Part shown: piece after piece, positions 52,091-60,044 of the stretch
Layout: every line of letters begins with the position of its first letter
Position numbering within the stretch: position 1 is the stretch's first letter
From: VRUE01 sp963708115
GTDB lineage: Bacteria > Actinomycetota > Thermoleophilia > Solirubrobacterales > 70-9
Assembly: GCA_963708115.1 (NCBI GenBank)
Contig: CAVPRX010000001.1
Span: forward strand, 1,240,001 to 1,304,000
Direction of reading: 5' to 3'
Length of the DNA stretch: 64,000 nucleotides
Notes under the pieces: generated by a model
Database searches by the model: none
Seen by the model: only the letters and a program-made list of their open reading frames with translations
What the model was told of the DNA's origin: nothing
Translations under genes and position numbers: made by a program

Positions 52091-52396
52091 CTAGTTGCGG
52101 GCGTCTTTCACGCGAAAGCGCAAACTGGTTGGCGCATCCTCGCCGAGTTGGTCGCGCAGGCCCCTTTGGAGCTGCTCCTGCATCAGGTCGAGCTCCTGCG
52201 CCCAAACCGGGTCTGCGCAGACAACCGTCACCTCTCCATGTCGTTCGGATGCCGGCTGCGCCATCGCCGCCACCCGCTCGCCGACGACCTCCTCCCAGAC
52301 CGACTGCACGGCCGCGAGGCGCGTTTTCGGGGCGGCTTGGCGGAGTGCCGAGCGAAACGCCTCCGAAGCGGGACGGGGGACGCGACGGCGGCTCAT
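52091..52396 (-). CDS. dciA: DciA-like DUF721 protein
   Basis: This 101-residue protein of the DUF721 family has RRRVPRPASEAFRSALRQAA, then LAAVQSVWEEVVGERVAAMA (the conserved W-x-x-V-V-G block) and VVCADPVWAQELDLMQEQLQ. DciA proteins load or stimulate the replicative helicase in bacteria that lack DnaC or DnaI. It follows recF with a 4-bp overlap, the standard actinobacterial order dnaN-recF-dciA-gyrB, which supports the assignment. Confidence 0.87.
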   Translation of the reverse strand: MSRRRVPRPASEAFRSALRQAAPKTRLAAVQSVWEEVVGERVAAMAQPASERHGEVTVVCADPVWAQELDLMQEQLQRGLRDQLGEDAPTSLRFRVKDARN

Positions 52397-53481
52397 GCCG
52401 CAGCCGAGCGGGCGATGGCGAGCGGCATCCGCACCCGGCGCTCGCGAGCGGGCGCGGGAACCGACTCCTCAGCCGCTGCGGTGACCAGGGTCTGGCCGCC
52501 ACGGACCAGACGTTTGACAAGCCGGTCGCGGCGGGGCGGGTCGAGCTCGCTCATCACGTCGTCGAGCAAGAGCAGCGGCGCAACCCGGTGGGCTGCCAGA
52601 AGCGCCTCCCGCTCGGCGAAAAGCAGGGCCAGGAGAGCAGCCCGCTGCTGACCCTGCGACCCGTAGCGGCGCAGGGACCGATCCCCGGCGGCAATCTTCA
52701 GCTCGTCGAGGTGAGGTCCCCACGACGAGCGGCCGAGGCGGAGATCCGCATCGCGGCGCTCCGCCAGCCCGGCCCGGATCTCCGCGGCCGAACCCGAGGC
52801 CCGCGGCGCGTACTCGATCGCGCCGCCGCCCGCCAACCCGAGGTCATCCGCGGCCTCCGTGAAGAACGGGGCCAGCTCGGCGACAGCCTCGGCGCGGCCG
52901 GAGATCAAGGCCTCCGCCGCCTCGGCCAGTGCCGCGTCCCAGATGTCGAGGTCGCCGCCAGAGCGACCGCCGGCAAACCGCGCCAGCAGCGCGTTTCGCT
53001 GGGCCAGAGCCTGGCCGTAACGCTGGCGCAAACCCCCCCGAGAGGGCCAACGAGCGGCCAGATAGCGGTCGAGGTGGGCGCGTCGTTCGGCCGGTGGGCC
53101 CTTGACCAGAGTCAAGCGATCGGGCGAGAAGACGGCCACTGGAGGGCGATGGCGAGCGAGCTCTGCCGGTTCGGCGGGATTGCCGTCGAGGAGATGGCGT
53201 CGTCCCTCGGTCCGACTGATCGAAGCGAGGAAGCGGTGCTCGACGCCGTCCTCGCTGCGGACCACCGCCTCAGCGCGGGCGAGCTGGTCGCCAAAGGGGA
53301 TCAACTCCCGCCTGTCCGAGGTCCGGAACGAGCGGCCGGTCAGGGCAAAGTAGAGGGCCTCGAGCAGATTGGTCTTGCCGGCGCCGTTGGGGCCGATCAG
53401 GCTGACGATCCCCTCCCCCAGCTCAACTCGCACGTCGCTCAGGCTGCGCAGCGGCCTCGCTTCGACGGCGGTGACCAGCAT
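52393..53481 (-). CDS. recF: DNA replication and repair protein RecF
   Basis: An SMC-like ATPase that aids RecA loading at gaps. It has 362 residues from ATG 53481. LIGPNGAGKTNLLEALYFAL is Walker A, RRYGSQGQQRAALLALLFAE the signature region, and APLLLLDDVMSELDPPRRDR Walker B with the D-loop. A longer interior region fits the family. The 5' end is 23 bp after the dnaN stop, so recF is likely part of the dnaN operon. Confidence 0.96.
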   Translation of the reverse strand: MLVTAVEARPLRSLSDVRVELGEGIVSLIGPNGAGKTNLLEALYFALTGRSFRTSDRRELIPFGDQLARAEAVVRSEDGVEHRFLASISRTEGRRHLLDGNPAEPAELARHRPPVAVFSPDRLTLVKGPPAERRAHLDRYLAARWPSRGGLRQRYGQALAQRNALLARFAGGRSGGDLDIWDAALAEAAEALISGRAEAVAELAPFFTEAADDLGLAGGGAIEYAPRASGSAAEIRAGLAERRDADLRLGRSSWGPHLDELKIAAGDRSLRRYGSQGQQRAALLALLFAEREALLAAHRVAPLLLLDDVMSELDPPRRDRLVKRLVRGGQTLVTAAAEESVPAPARERRVRMPLAIARSAAA

Positions 53482-53504
53482 TGGTACACGCCCTAGGTGG
53501 CCAT

Positions 53505-54611
53505 CTAAACGTTGAGGCGGATCGGCATCACCAAGTAGCGGAAGTCTTCGTTGTCGACCGGCTGCAGCAGGCCGGGCCGCAGCGGCGAGATCAGTCGCAA
53601 CACCACCTCGTCGCCCGCGACGCTTTCGATCCCGTCGCGGAGAAACTCCGGGTTGAAGCCGATCTCCAGCGGCTCGCCCTCGAACGCGGCCGGCATCGTC
53701 TCCTCCGCATCGCCGACGTCCGGCGTCGATGCGGACACCTTCAGCTCCCCCTGCGAGAACGAGAGCCGCAACGGCGCGTTGCGTTGCGCCAGCTGGCTCA
53801 CCCGCCGCACGACCTCGAGGAATTCTGGCCGGGGCAGCCGGACGTCGTGCTCGTAGGACTCCGGGAGGAGTTGTCGAAAGTTGGGGAATTGGCCATCGAT
53901 CAGCCTCGTGTTGAGGAGGATCGCCCCTGCCTTGAAAACGGCTTGATTGGGAAGCAGGCTCACCGCAACCTCCTCGACCTCGCCGCCGCCGACGAGGCGG
54001 CCCAGCTCGCGCAGCGCCTTGGCGGGGATATTTGCCTCCAGCTCACCGCCGATCGCACCCTCCAGCTCGGTGCGCTTGACCGCGAGGCGGTAAGAGTCCG
54101 TGGCGACCATCGTCATCTCCTCGCCGGCGGCGGTGACCAGCACCCCCGTGAGGACAGGCCGCATGTCGTCACGCGATGCGGCCGGGGCGACGAGGTCGAC
54201 CGTCTCGGCGAGGGCGGGGGCCGGGATCTTCAACGGCTCGTCCCCCTGATCCGGCAAGTTGGGAAAGTCCTCGCTGGGCAGGACGCGAAGGTGGAAGCTG
54301 GAGCCGCCGCTGCGGATCTCGACGTCGTGCTCGGACTCGCGCAGCTCGATCTCGACGCTCTCGTCGGCGAGCGAGCGGGCGAGCTCGGAAAGGAGGCGAC
54401 CCGGAAGCAGGACGGTGCCGGCTCCCTCGACCTCGGCCTCCAGCACCGTGCGCAATCCCATCTCTCCGTCGGTAGCCGCCAGCGCGACGCTGCCATCGGA
54501 AGCGGTCAGGAGGATGCCGGAGAGGGCTTGGGTTGCGGCGCGGGTTGAGACAGCTCGCGAGACGATCGAAAGCTTTGAGACAAGCTGGTCGCGTTTGGTG
54601 GTCAGCTTCAA
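53505..54611 (-). CDS. dnaN: DNA polymerase III beta sliding clamp
   Basis: The clamp has about 368 residues from TTG 54611 (LKLTTKRDQLVSKLSIVSRA); the longer frame to 54665 adds residues not typical of DnaN. It has three similar clamp domains: RAVSTRAATQALSGILLTAS and AATDGEMGLRTVLEAEVEGA (domain 1), AAGEEMTMVATDSYRLAVKR (domain 2) and FNPEFLRDGIESVAGDEVVL (domain 3). The terminus DNEDFRYLVMPIRLNV is canonical. It encircles DNA and tethers polymerase III. The candidate origin lies between this gene and dnaA. Confidence 0.95.
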   Translation of the reverse strand: MKLTTKRDQLVSKLSIVSRAVSTRAATQALSGILLTASDGSVALAATDGEMGLRTVLEAEVEGAGTVLLPGRLLSELARSLADESVEIELRESEHDVEIRSGGSSFHLRVLPSEDFPNLPDQGDEPLKIPAPALAETVDLVAPAASRDDMRPVLTGVLVTAAGEEMTMVATDSYRLAVKRTELEGAIGGELEANIPAKALRELGRLVGGGEVEEVAVSLLPNQAVFKAGAILLNTRLIDGQFPNFRQLLPESYEHDVRLPRPEFLEVVRRVSQLAQRNAPLRLSFSQGELKVSASTPDVGDAEETMPAAFEGEPLEIGFNPEFLRDGIESVAGDEVVLRLISPLRPGLLQPVDNEDFRYLVMPIRLNV

Positions 54612-54780
54612 ATGACTGATGTCCTCTTGAGTTGAGTTAGTACCTGTGGAAACAGCCAAAAGCATCGAAAATCGGCATGGTCATGGGATTTTCTGGCTGT
54701 GGAGGTAGCTGTGGAAGGCATTGATTCTTACAGTGTCATCGGCGGTCAGGCCGGGTTGCCCGGGGGGCTGTGGATAGAAG
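54612..54780. other. Candidate oriC between dnaA and dnaN
   Basis: The 134-bp dnaA-dnaN gap and the end of dnaA contain four copies of the DnaA-box core TGTGGA in one orientation: 54645-54653 (TGTGGAAAC), 54698-54706 (TGTGGAGGT), 54710-54718 (TGTGGAAGG) and 54769-54777 (TGTGGATAG, 8 of 9 bases of TGTGGATAA). The gap is locally AT-richer (GCATCGAAAATCGG...GGGATTTTCTGG). Most boxes are imperfect and the region is short. Confidence 0.6.
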
Positions 54781-56077
54781 AGCGCAACTCGGCGACTTGC
54801 CGGGCGAGGGCGGAGTCGCCGCTGAGTGTCGCTTCCGCGCGGCGCAGTGAGTTGAGGACGGTCGAGTGATCGCGACCGCCGTAGAGGCGTCCGATCTGCG
54901 GCAGGGAAAGGTCGGTTGCCTCCCGGGTGAGCAGCATCGCGATCTGGCGGGCGCGGAGCGGGGTAGCGGCGCGGCTGCTGCCGACCAACTCCGCCCGGGA
55001 GATGCCGAAAGCAGCCGCGACCTGCTGCTGGATCTCCTCCACCGTTGTCGGCCCGCTCGCCTGGGGAAGATGGGGGATCAGCTCGGCGATCAGCTCGGCG
55101 CTGAGCGGTTTGGCGGTGAGCGAGGCGTGTGCGATGACCTTGGTCAGACCGCCGTGGAGACGGCGCACGTTGGCGTCGATCCGCCGAGCGAGCTCCGACA
55201 GAGCATCGTCGCCGTCCGTCTCGAGGCCCGCCTCCCGGGCAAGGCGCTGGAGGACCGTGAGGCGGGTGGCGAGGTCGGGGGGGCCGACAGGAACCGTCAG
55301 GCCCCACTCGAAGCGATCGCGCAGTCGCGACTCGAGGGTCGAGAGCTCGCTGGGAAGCCGGTCGGCGGAGAGGACGAGCTGGCTCCCGCCCTCATAGAGG
55401 GCATTGAAGGTGTGGAAGAACTCCTCCTCGGTGTGCTGCTTGCCCTGCAGAAACTGAACGTCGTCGACGAGGAGGACGTCCAGGTCGCGGTAGCGGGCCT
55501 TGAACTTCTCGGCCCCGCTGGCCCGCAGCGCGGCGACGAACTCGTTGGTGAAGCCCTCGGCGGTGGTGTAGCGCACGCTGAGGCCGGGGGCATTGACTTG
55601 CAGGTAGTTGGCGATCGCGCCAAGCAGGTGGGTCTTGCCGAGACCGGGAGGACCGTGCAGGAAGAGCGGGTTGTAGGCCTCCGACGGCGTCTCCGCGACA
55701 GCGAGGGCGGCGGCGTGGGCCACCCGGTTTCCCTCGCCGATCACGAAGCGCTCGAATGTGTAGTTGGGATTCAGCTCCACCGAGGACGGCCGTTCTGCTT
55801 CGCCCCCCGCCCCCTCCTCGCTGTCGGAGAAAGCGATCTCGGTCAGCGGGGTGGCCATGTCGGCCAGCGCTTCGCGGAGCAGCGGCGTGTAGCGGCGCTC
55901 GACCCAGGTCTGGATCCCGTCGGGGGCGGTGAGATAGAGCGTCGTGCCCTGGACGCCCACCGCTCGAAGTGGCTCGAGCCAGATCTTGAAGGTCGACTCC
56001 GGAACGGCCCGTCGCAGGCGTTGTTGAGCGTCCTCCCAGAGGGCGTCGAGGTCCTGTGCAGGCGAGTCGTCGGGCAC
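54746..56077 (-). CDS. dnaA: Chromosomal replication initiator DnaA
   Basis: The frame is open to 56224 but would run over rpmH. GTG 56077 (VPDDSPAQDLDALWEDAQQR) is the likely start, giving about 443 residues. Domain I (residues 1-85), then NYTFERFVIGEGNRVAHAAA, Walker A (LHGPPGLGKTHLLGAIANYL), Walker B (LDVLLVDDVQFLQGKQHTEE) and the DNA-binding domain IV with GRLYGGRDHSTVLNSLRRAE are all clear. It opens the origin by binding DnaA boxes. The gene is divergent from rpmH, the normal origin order. Confidence 0.97.
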   Translation of the reverse strand: MPDDSPAQDLDALWEDAQQRLRRAVPESTFKIWLEPLRAVGVQGTTLYLTAPDGIQTWVERRYTPLLREALADMATPLTEIAFSDSEEGAGGEAERPSSVELNPNYTFERFVIGEGNRVAHAAALAVAETPSEAYNPLFLHGPPGLGKTHLLGAIANYLQVNAPGLSVRYTTAEGFTNEFVAALRASGAEKFKARYRDLDVLLVDDVQFLQGKQHTEEEFFHTFNALYEGGSQLVLSADRLPSELSTLESRLRDRFEWGLTVPVGPPDLATRLTVLQRLAREAGLETDGDDALSELARRIDANVRRLHGGLTKVIAHASLTAKPLSAELIAELIPHLPQASGPTTVEEIQQQVAAAFGISRAELVGSSRAATPLRARQIAMLLTREATDLSLPQIGRLYGGRDHSTVLNSLRRAEATLSGDSALARQVAELRSSIHSPPGNPA

Positions 56078-56176
56078 CGGCGAGCGACCATAGCGGCGAC
56101 CCTTCGGCGCGAATCTGGGCGAGTCGCAAATGCCGAAGAAATGATTCTCGGACGCCTCCGTATACTGCGACGCCCA

Positions 56177-56314
56177 ATGAAGCGCACCTATCAGCCGAAG
56201 AAGCGTAAGCGGGCCAAGACCCACGGGTTCCGGGCGAGGATGCGGACGCGCGGGGGCCGCGCGATCCTGAAGCGGCGTCGCGCCAAAGGCCGGAAACGCC
56301 TCACGCCGGGATGA
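56177..56314 (+). CDS. rpmH: 50S ribosomal protein L34
   Basis: This 45-residue, strongly basic protein (MKRTYQPKKRKRAKTHGFRA through AKGRKRLTPG) is the canonical L34. ATG 56177 to TGA 56312-56314. It is a structural protein of the large ribosomal subunit. The gene is the first of the rightward operon facing dnaA, with about 100 bp between the start codons, which should hold two divergent promoters. Confidence 0.97.
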   Translation: MKRTYQPKKRKRAKTHGFRARMRTRGGRAILKRRRAKGRKRLTPG

Positions 56315-56339
56315 CGGTTCCCCCAGCCGGGTTCGAGTG

Positions 56340-56708
56340 ATGGCGGCGAAGCGACGGCGCCTCTCGCGGAGTGCCGAGTTCGACCGCGTCTACCGCGACG
56401 GCTCCTCTCACGCTACGCGCTACCTCGTGCTCTACAGCTTCCCTCGCAAGGACGAAGAGGCACGCGACGTGCGCCTCGGCGTCTCGGTCAGTCGCAAGGT
56501 CGGCGGGGCGGTCGATCGCAACCGGGTCAAGCGGACCCTGCGTGAGGCCTTCTGGAGCCTTTCCGACCGGCTTCCGCCTCGTCACGACTTCGTTCTGGTG
56601 GCGCGCTCCGAGATTGCCGCGATGATCGAGCGCGACGGGACCGAGGGGGCAAAGGCGAGCCTCGAAGATGCACTCGAGCAGGCCGGCGCGGGGAGGCGTT
56701 CCACGTGA
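56340..56708 (+). CDS. rnpA: Ribonuclease P protein component
   Basis: The protein subunit of RNase P, which trims tRNA 5' ends. ATG 56340 (GTG 56337 is also possible). AKRRRLSRSAEFDRVYRDGS is the N-terminus, RLGVSVSRKVGGAVDRNRVK with RTLREAFWSL is the RNR signature region, and DFVLVARSEIA follows. The 122-residue size is normal. The end overlaps yidD (GTGA). A parS-like site lies across the end of this gene. Confidence 0.95.
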   Translation: MAAKRRRLSRSAEFDRVYRDGSSHATRYLVLYSFPRKDEEARDVRLGVSVSRKVGGAVDRNRVKRTLREAFWSLSDRLPPRHDFVLVARSEIAAMIERDGTEGAKASLEDALEQAGAGRRST

Positions 56709-56712
56709 AACG
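56697..56712. promoter_or_regulatory. Candidate parS site
   Basis: CGTTCCACGTGAAACG at 56697-56712 matches 13 of 16 bases of the consensus TGTTTCACGTGAAACA, with the palindromic CACGTG centre intact. It overlaps the start of yidD. ParB is encoded 3.3 kb away, and parS sites cluster near oriC in most bacteria. It is the only such site noticed in this window. Confidence 0.55.
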
Positions 56713-56977
56713 GCTTTTGCTGGCACCGATCGCCGCCTACCAGCGCCTCGTTTCGCCCGCCCTGCCACGGCGCTGCCGCTACGAGCCGACCTGCTCCACC
56801 TACGCAGCCCAGTCGATTCGCCGCTTCGGGCCGATCAGAGGGCTACTGCTCGCCGGCTGGCGCCTGCTGCGCTGCAACCCCTTCAGCCACGGGGGTTTCG
56901 ACCCCGTTCCGGACCGCTTCACGTTGAGGGTGGGGCCGGTCGATCCCTCCGACTATCACCGTGAGGCCCACTCGTGA
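56705..56977 (+). CDS. yidD: Membrane protein insertion efficiency factor YidD
   Basis: This 90-residue protein has the YidD pattern: APIAAYQRLVSPALPRRCRY, EPTCSTYAAQSIRRFGPIRG and LLLAGWRLLRCNPFSHGGFD PVPD. The cysteines (RCRYEPTCS, RCNP) are conserved. It helps insert membrane proteins with YidC. GTG overlaps the rnpA stop and its end overlaps yidC, so this is a tight rnpA-yidD-yidC unit. Confidence 0.93.
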   Translation: MKRLLLAPIAAYQRLVSPALPRRCRYEPTCSTYAAQSIRRFGPIRGLLLAGWRLLRCNPFSHGGFDPVPDRFTLRVGPVDPSDYHREAHS

Positions 56978-57726
56978 TGCCGACCGCCGACATCCTGCAG
57001 CCGCTGGTCGACGTCGCCAACGGCGTCCTCAAGTTCTTCCACGACGACGCAGGCCTCAGTTGGGGCGGCGCGATCATCGCCCTGACGATCTGCACCCGGG
57101 CGCTGCTGATTCCGCTCACCTACAAATCGCTGAAGGGGATGCGAGCCCTGCAGGCCCTGCAGCCGCAGCTGAAAGAGCTCAAAGAGAAGTACAAGAACGA
57201 TCAGCAGCGCATGCAGCAGGAGATGATGGCCTTCTACAAAGAGAACAAAGTCAACCCCTTCGCCTCCTGTATCCCGCTGATCGCTCAGCTCCCGGTTTTC
57301 ATCACCCTCTTCCACGTCCTTCGCAACGAGCTTCCCGACGATATCGGCTGCGAAGCGGGGCACTGCGGCAGCGAAGCGTCGTTCCTCTTTATCCACGACC
57401 TGACCGCCAAGGCGACTGGCGGCGAACTGATCGCCCTGCTGATCCTCTACATCGGCACCCAGCTGATCTCCGGCCTGGTGATGGCGGTCACCGCCGATAA
57501 AAGCCAGCGCATGATGATGCTGGTCCTGCCCTTCATCTTCGTCCCCTTCGTGATCAGCTTCCCCGCCGGCCTCGTCCTCTACTGGATCACGACCAACTTC
57601 TGGACGATCGGCCAGCAGTACGCGCTCAAACGCTTCATCCCGGCTCCCGTAATGGCGACGCCCGAGGCGATCGCAGCTGCCAAGCCGCCTCCTCCACCAC
57701 CCAAAAAGAAGAAGCGGCGGCGTTAA
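56977..57726 (+). CDS. yidC: Membrane protein insertase YidC/OxaI
   Basis: This 249-residue protein is the short Gram-positive type without a large outer domain. Helix 1 (SWGGAIIALTICTRALLIPL) is followed by the cytoplasmic coiled region (LKELKEKYKNDQQRMQQEMM), then FYKENKVNPFASCIPLIAQL and PVFITLFHVLRNE, and the last helices (VLPFIFVPFVISFPAGLVLY). The tail is Lys/Arg-rich (PPPPKKKKRRR). ATG 56977 is chosen; GTG 56974 is also possible. It inserts proteins with or without Sec. A hairpin element follows 13 bp after its stop. Confidence 0.95.
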   Translation: MPTADILQPLVDVANGVLKFFHDDAGLSWGGAIIALTICTRALLIPLTYKSLKGMRALQALQPQLKELKEKYKNDQQRMQQEMMAFYKENKVNPFASCIPLIAQLPVFITLFHVLRNELPDDIGCEAGHCGSEASFLFIHDLTAKATGGELIALLILYIGTQLISGLVMAVTADKSQRMMMLVLPFIFVPFVISFPAGLVLYWITTNFWTIGQQYALKRFIPAPVMATPEAIAAAKPPPPPPKKKKRRR

Positions 57727-57738
57727 CGGAAGCTCCTC

Positions 57739-57881
57739 CAGGCGGCTGGGGAAAGACCCCGAAAGCTGCCTGGGTTCGCTTCGCTGACGCTCCGCTCACG
57801 ATGTTGGTGTCGCTTCGCGACTGGAGTTACTCTGCGGAGCCGCTTTGCGAGGCACTTTCGGGGTCTTTCCCCAGCCGCCTG
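57739..57881 (+). repeat. Intergenic hairpin element, copy 2 (143 bp)
   Basis: Arms 57739-57765 and 57855-57881 pair over 27 bp without mismatch, and pairing continues inward with one bulged base. The core has GGTTCGCTTCGCTGACGCTC, then CTCACGATGTTGGTGTCGCT and TACTCTGCGGAGCCGCTT. It matches copy 1 in order and orientation. It lies between yidC and jag, 73 bp before jag. Confidence 0.8.
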
Positions 57882-57954
57882 TGACCACGCCGTCTCTTGT
57901 TGAGCTGAAGGGGATGGCTCCCCTTAGCCTGCAGGCTGGAATAGGGTGCGGCCT

Positions 57955-58437
57955 GTGAGTGATGAGAGTAAATGGCCTGAGGAGCCCGCTGAGCGGGTTC
58001 AGGAGCTTGTGGAGGGCGTTCTCGATGAGCTTGACCTTGACGGTGAGGTTGAGATCAAGGAGGACGACGAGCGCATTGAGGCTGTCATCTCGGGCGATGA
58101 CGACTACGGGCTGCTGATCGGCAAACGGGGCCAGACCATCGATGCGCTGCAGCTGCTCTGCTTCCAAGCGGCATTTCGGGGGCTGCGGGACCGCAAGCGG
58201 GTCGTGCTCGACGTCTCTGGTTATCGCGAGCGGCGCCGCGAGGTGCTCACCGCGCGGGCCGACCGGGCTGCCGACCAGGCACTGGATGGGAGTGTCACGG
58301 TCGAGATGGACCCGATGAGCGCCCAGGAACGGCGCGTCGTGCACGAACACCTCAAAGAGCGCTCCGGCGTCGAGACCTACAGCGAAGGCGATGAGCCACG
58401 CCGCTGCGTGGTCGTAGCGCCGCTCGTCTCGGAGTGA
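57955..58437 (+). CDS. jag: Jag/KhpB RNA-binding protein (KH and R3H domains)
   Basis: About 160 residues from GTG 57955 (GTG 57946 is possible). An acidic N-terminal part is followed by a KH domain with YGLLIGKRGQTIDALQLLCF and an R3H domain with SAQERRVVHEHLKERSGVET. The short N-terminus lacks the Jag_N block of Firmicutes. It binds RNA and has been tied to cell-division and envelope control in other bacteria. It overlaps rsmG by 4 bp and belongs to the conserved yidC-jag-rsmG unit. Confidence 0.9.
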   Translation: MSDESKWPEEPAERVQELVEGVLDELDLDGEVEIKEDDERIEAVISGDDDYGLLIGKRGQTIDALQLLCFQAAFRGLRDRKRVVLDVSGYRERRREVLTARADRAADQALDGSVTVEMDPMSAQERRVVHEHLKERSGVETYSEGDEPRRCVVVAPLVSE

Positions 58438-59117
58438 GCCCGGACCCAACCGCTCGGCTGGACCCGCGACAGCGGGAGGCGCTGGAGAAGGTGCTCGAGC
58501 TGTTGGCCGTGGAGCGAGCCTCGGTCAGCTCGGTGACCGACCCAGGCAGGGCCTGGAGGGTTCATGTTGCCGACAGCCTCACGGGACTCGACGTGAAGGA
58601 GCTCGGAGAAGCCGGGAGAATCGCCGATATTGGCTCTGGAGCTGGGTTTCCTGGCCTTGTGCTGGCAGTTGCGCTGCCCGAATCCCAGGTCGATCTGATC
58701 GAGTCGGTCGGCCGCAAGTGCGAGTTCATCCAGCGAGCGATCGACGCAGCCGGGATCTCGAACGCAACAGTCCTCAACGCTCGCTCCGAGGAGATCGCCG
58801 CCGGCGAGCGCCGCGATTCCTACGACGTCGTCACCGCCAGAGCGGTGGGCCGTCTCTCGACCCTGGCGGAGCTGGCCTCCCCCCTGCTCAAGGAGAACGG
58901 CGTCCTGATCGCCTGGAAGGGCAAACGCGACGCCGACGAGGAGCAACAGCTCGAAAGAGCCGCCGACCAGCTCGCGATGCAGCCCGAGCGAATCCTCGAC
59001 GTGGGCGACCGGGCCGGCAGCAAGCATCGACACTTGCACGTCCTACGCAAGCTCAGCCCCACGCCGGAGGACCTCCCACGTCGCCCTGGCATGGCCAAGA
59101 AGCGCCCGCGCGGCTGA
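58434..59117 (+). CDS. rsmG: 16S rRNA (guanine(527)-N(7))-methyltransferase RsmG
   Basis: The enzyme methylates G527 of 16S rRNA using S-adenosylmethionine. It has 227 residues from GTG 58434. HVADSLTGLDVKELGEAGRI and ADIGSGAGFPGLVLAVALPE form the SAM motif. VDLIESVGRKCEFIQRAIDA, YDVVTARAVGRLSTLAELAS and LLKENGVLIAWKGKRDADEE follow in the family order. It starts inside the jag stop. The tail PGMAKKRPRG is basic. Copy 3 of the hairpin family begins 14 bp after its stop. Confidence 0.95.
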   Translation: MSPDPTARLDPRQREALEKVLELLAVERASVSSVTDPGRAWRVHVADSLTGLDVKELGEAGRIADIGSGAGFPGLVLAVALPESQVDLIESVGRKCEFIQRAIDAAGISNATVLNARSEEIAAGERRDSYDVVTARAVGRLSTLAELASPLLKENGVLIAWKGKRDADEEQQLERAADQLAMQPERILDVGDRAGSKHRHLHVLRKLSPTPEDLPRRPGMAKKRPRG

Positions 59118-59130
59118 CAATGCGCCTGAA

Positions 59131-59260
59131 GTAGGGGTCGGGGGTTGTTGCGCGAGTGCCTCGCGAAGCGGCCCCGCAGAGTGATTACTGCCGCGAAGCG
59201 GCCCCAACACAGTGAGCGAAGCGAACCCAGGCACCTCCCGCAGCAACCCCCGACCCCTAC
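59131..59260 (-). repeat. Intergenic hairpin element, copy 3 (130 bp, inverted)
   Basis: Arms 59131-59152 and 59239-59260 pair over 22 bp including one G-U pair. On the minus strand the core reads GGTTCGCTTCGCT, CACTGTGTTGGGGCCGCTT and TCACTCTGCGGGGCCGCTT, matching copies 1 and 2. The arms differ from theirs but are again mutually complementary. It lies between rsmG and parA, orientation opposite to the other two. Confidence 0.8.
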
Positions 59261-59285
59261 CACCCAAGCTCAATAGTCTGCGCCC

Positions 59286-60044
59286 ATGGGCCTTGTCTAC
59301 GCGGTGGCGAACCAGAAGGGCGGCGTCGGCAAGACGACGACCGCGGTCAACCTGACCGCCTGCGTCGCCGCCGCGGGCTCCCAGACCCTGCTGGTCGACC
59401 TCGACCCCCAGTGCAACGCCACCGTGGCCCTCGGTGGGGATAGGGACGCGCACCCCTCGTCCTACGACTGCCTGATCGGCGACGTCTCGGTCGCGGAGGC
59501 GGCCCGGCCGGCAGGGCCGGACAACCTCTGGCTTGTTCCGGCTAATCGCGACTTGGCCGGGGCGGCGGTCGAGCTTCCCCGCCTCGACGGCTCGGAGACC
59601 CGCCTGCGCGAACGGCTCGGCCCGCTGCGCGAGCGCTTCGCCTTCACGATGCTGGATTGCCCCCCCTCGTTGGGACCGGTCAGCGTCAACGCTCTTGTGG
59701 CCTCGGATCGCGTGATCGTGCCGGTGCAGGCCGAGTACCTGGCTCTGGAGGGGCTGGTTCAGTTCCTCGACACGCTGGGGATGATTCGCCGCGAGCTCAA
59801 CCCGGCGCTGAACGTGTCGGGCCTGTTGATCACCATGCACGACGAGCGCACGCGCCTTGCTCGGGACGTCGAGCGAGAGCTGCGCGAGCATTTCCCCGAG
59901 ATGGTCTTCGACACGGTCATACCGCGCAGCGTCAGGGTCGCCGAGGCACCGAGCTACGGCATCCCCGTAACCGAGCACGCCCCCGCCTCGCGTGGCGCCA
60001 CCGCCTATCAGGCGCTGGCGGAGGAGCTGGTCGGCCGTGGCTAG
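59286..60044 (+). CDS. parA: Chromosome-partitioning ATPase ParA (Soj)
   Basis: This 252-residue ATPase starts at ATG 59286. NQKGGVGKTTTAVNLTACVA is the deviant Walker A, LLVDLDPQCNATVALGG the Walker A' segment and FTMLDCPPSLGPVSVNALVA Walker B. VQAEYLALEGLVQFLDTLGM and DTVIPRSVRVAEAPSYGIPV are typical of chromosomal Soj. It moves or positions ParB-bound origin DNA. It overlaps parB by 8 bp. Confidence 0.96.
   Translation: MGLVYAVANQKGGVGKTTTAVNLTACVAAAGSQTLLVDLDPQCNATVALGGDRDAHPSSYDCLIGDVSVAEAARPAGPDNLWLVPANRDLAGAAVELPRLDGSETRLRERLGPLRERFAFTMLDCPPSLGPVSVNALVASDRVIVPVQAEYLALEGLVQFLDTLGMIRRELNPALNVSGLLITMHDERTRLARDVERELREHFPEMVFDTVIPRSVRVAEAPSYGIPVTEHAPASRGATAYQALAEELVGRG

Noticed and set aside
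54250..54270. Another copy of the GGGAAAGT operator half-site inside dnaN
   Set aside because: Only about nine bases match, without the inverted half, and it is within coding sequence, so it is probably chance.
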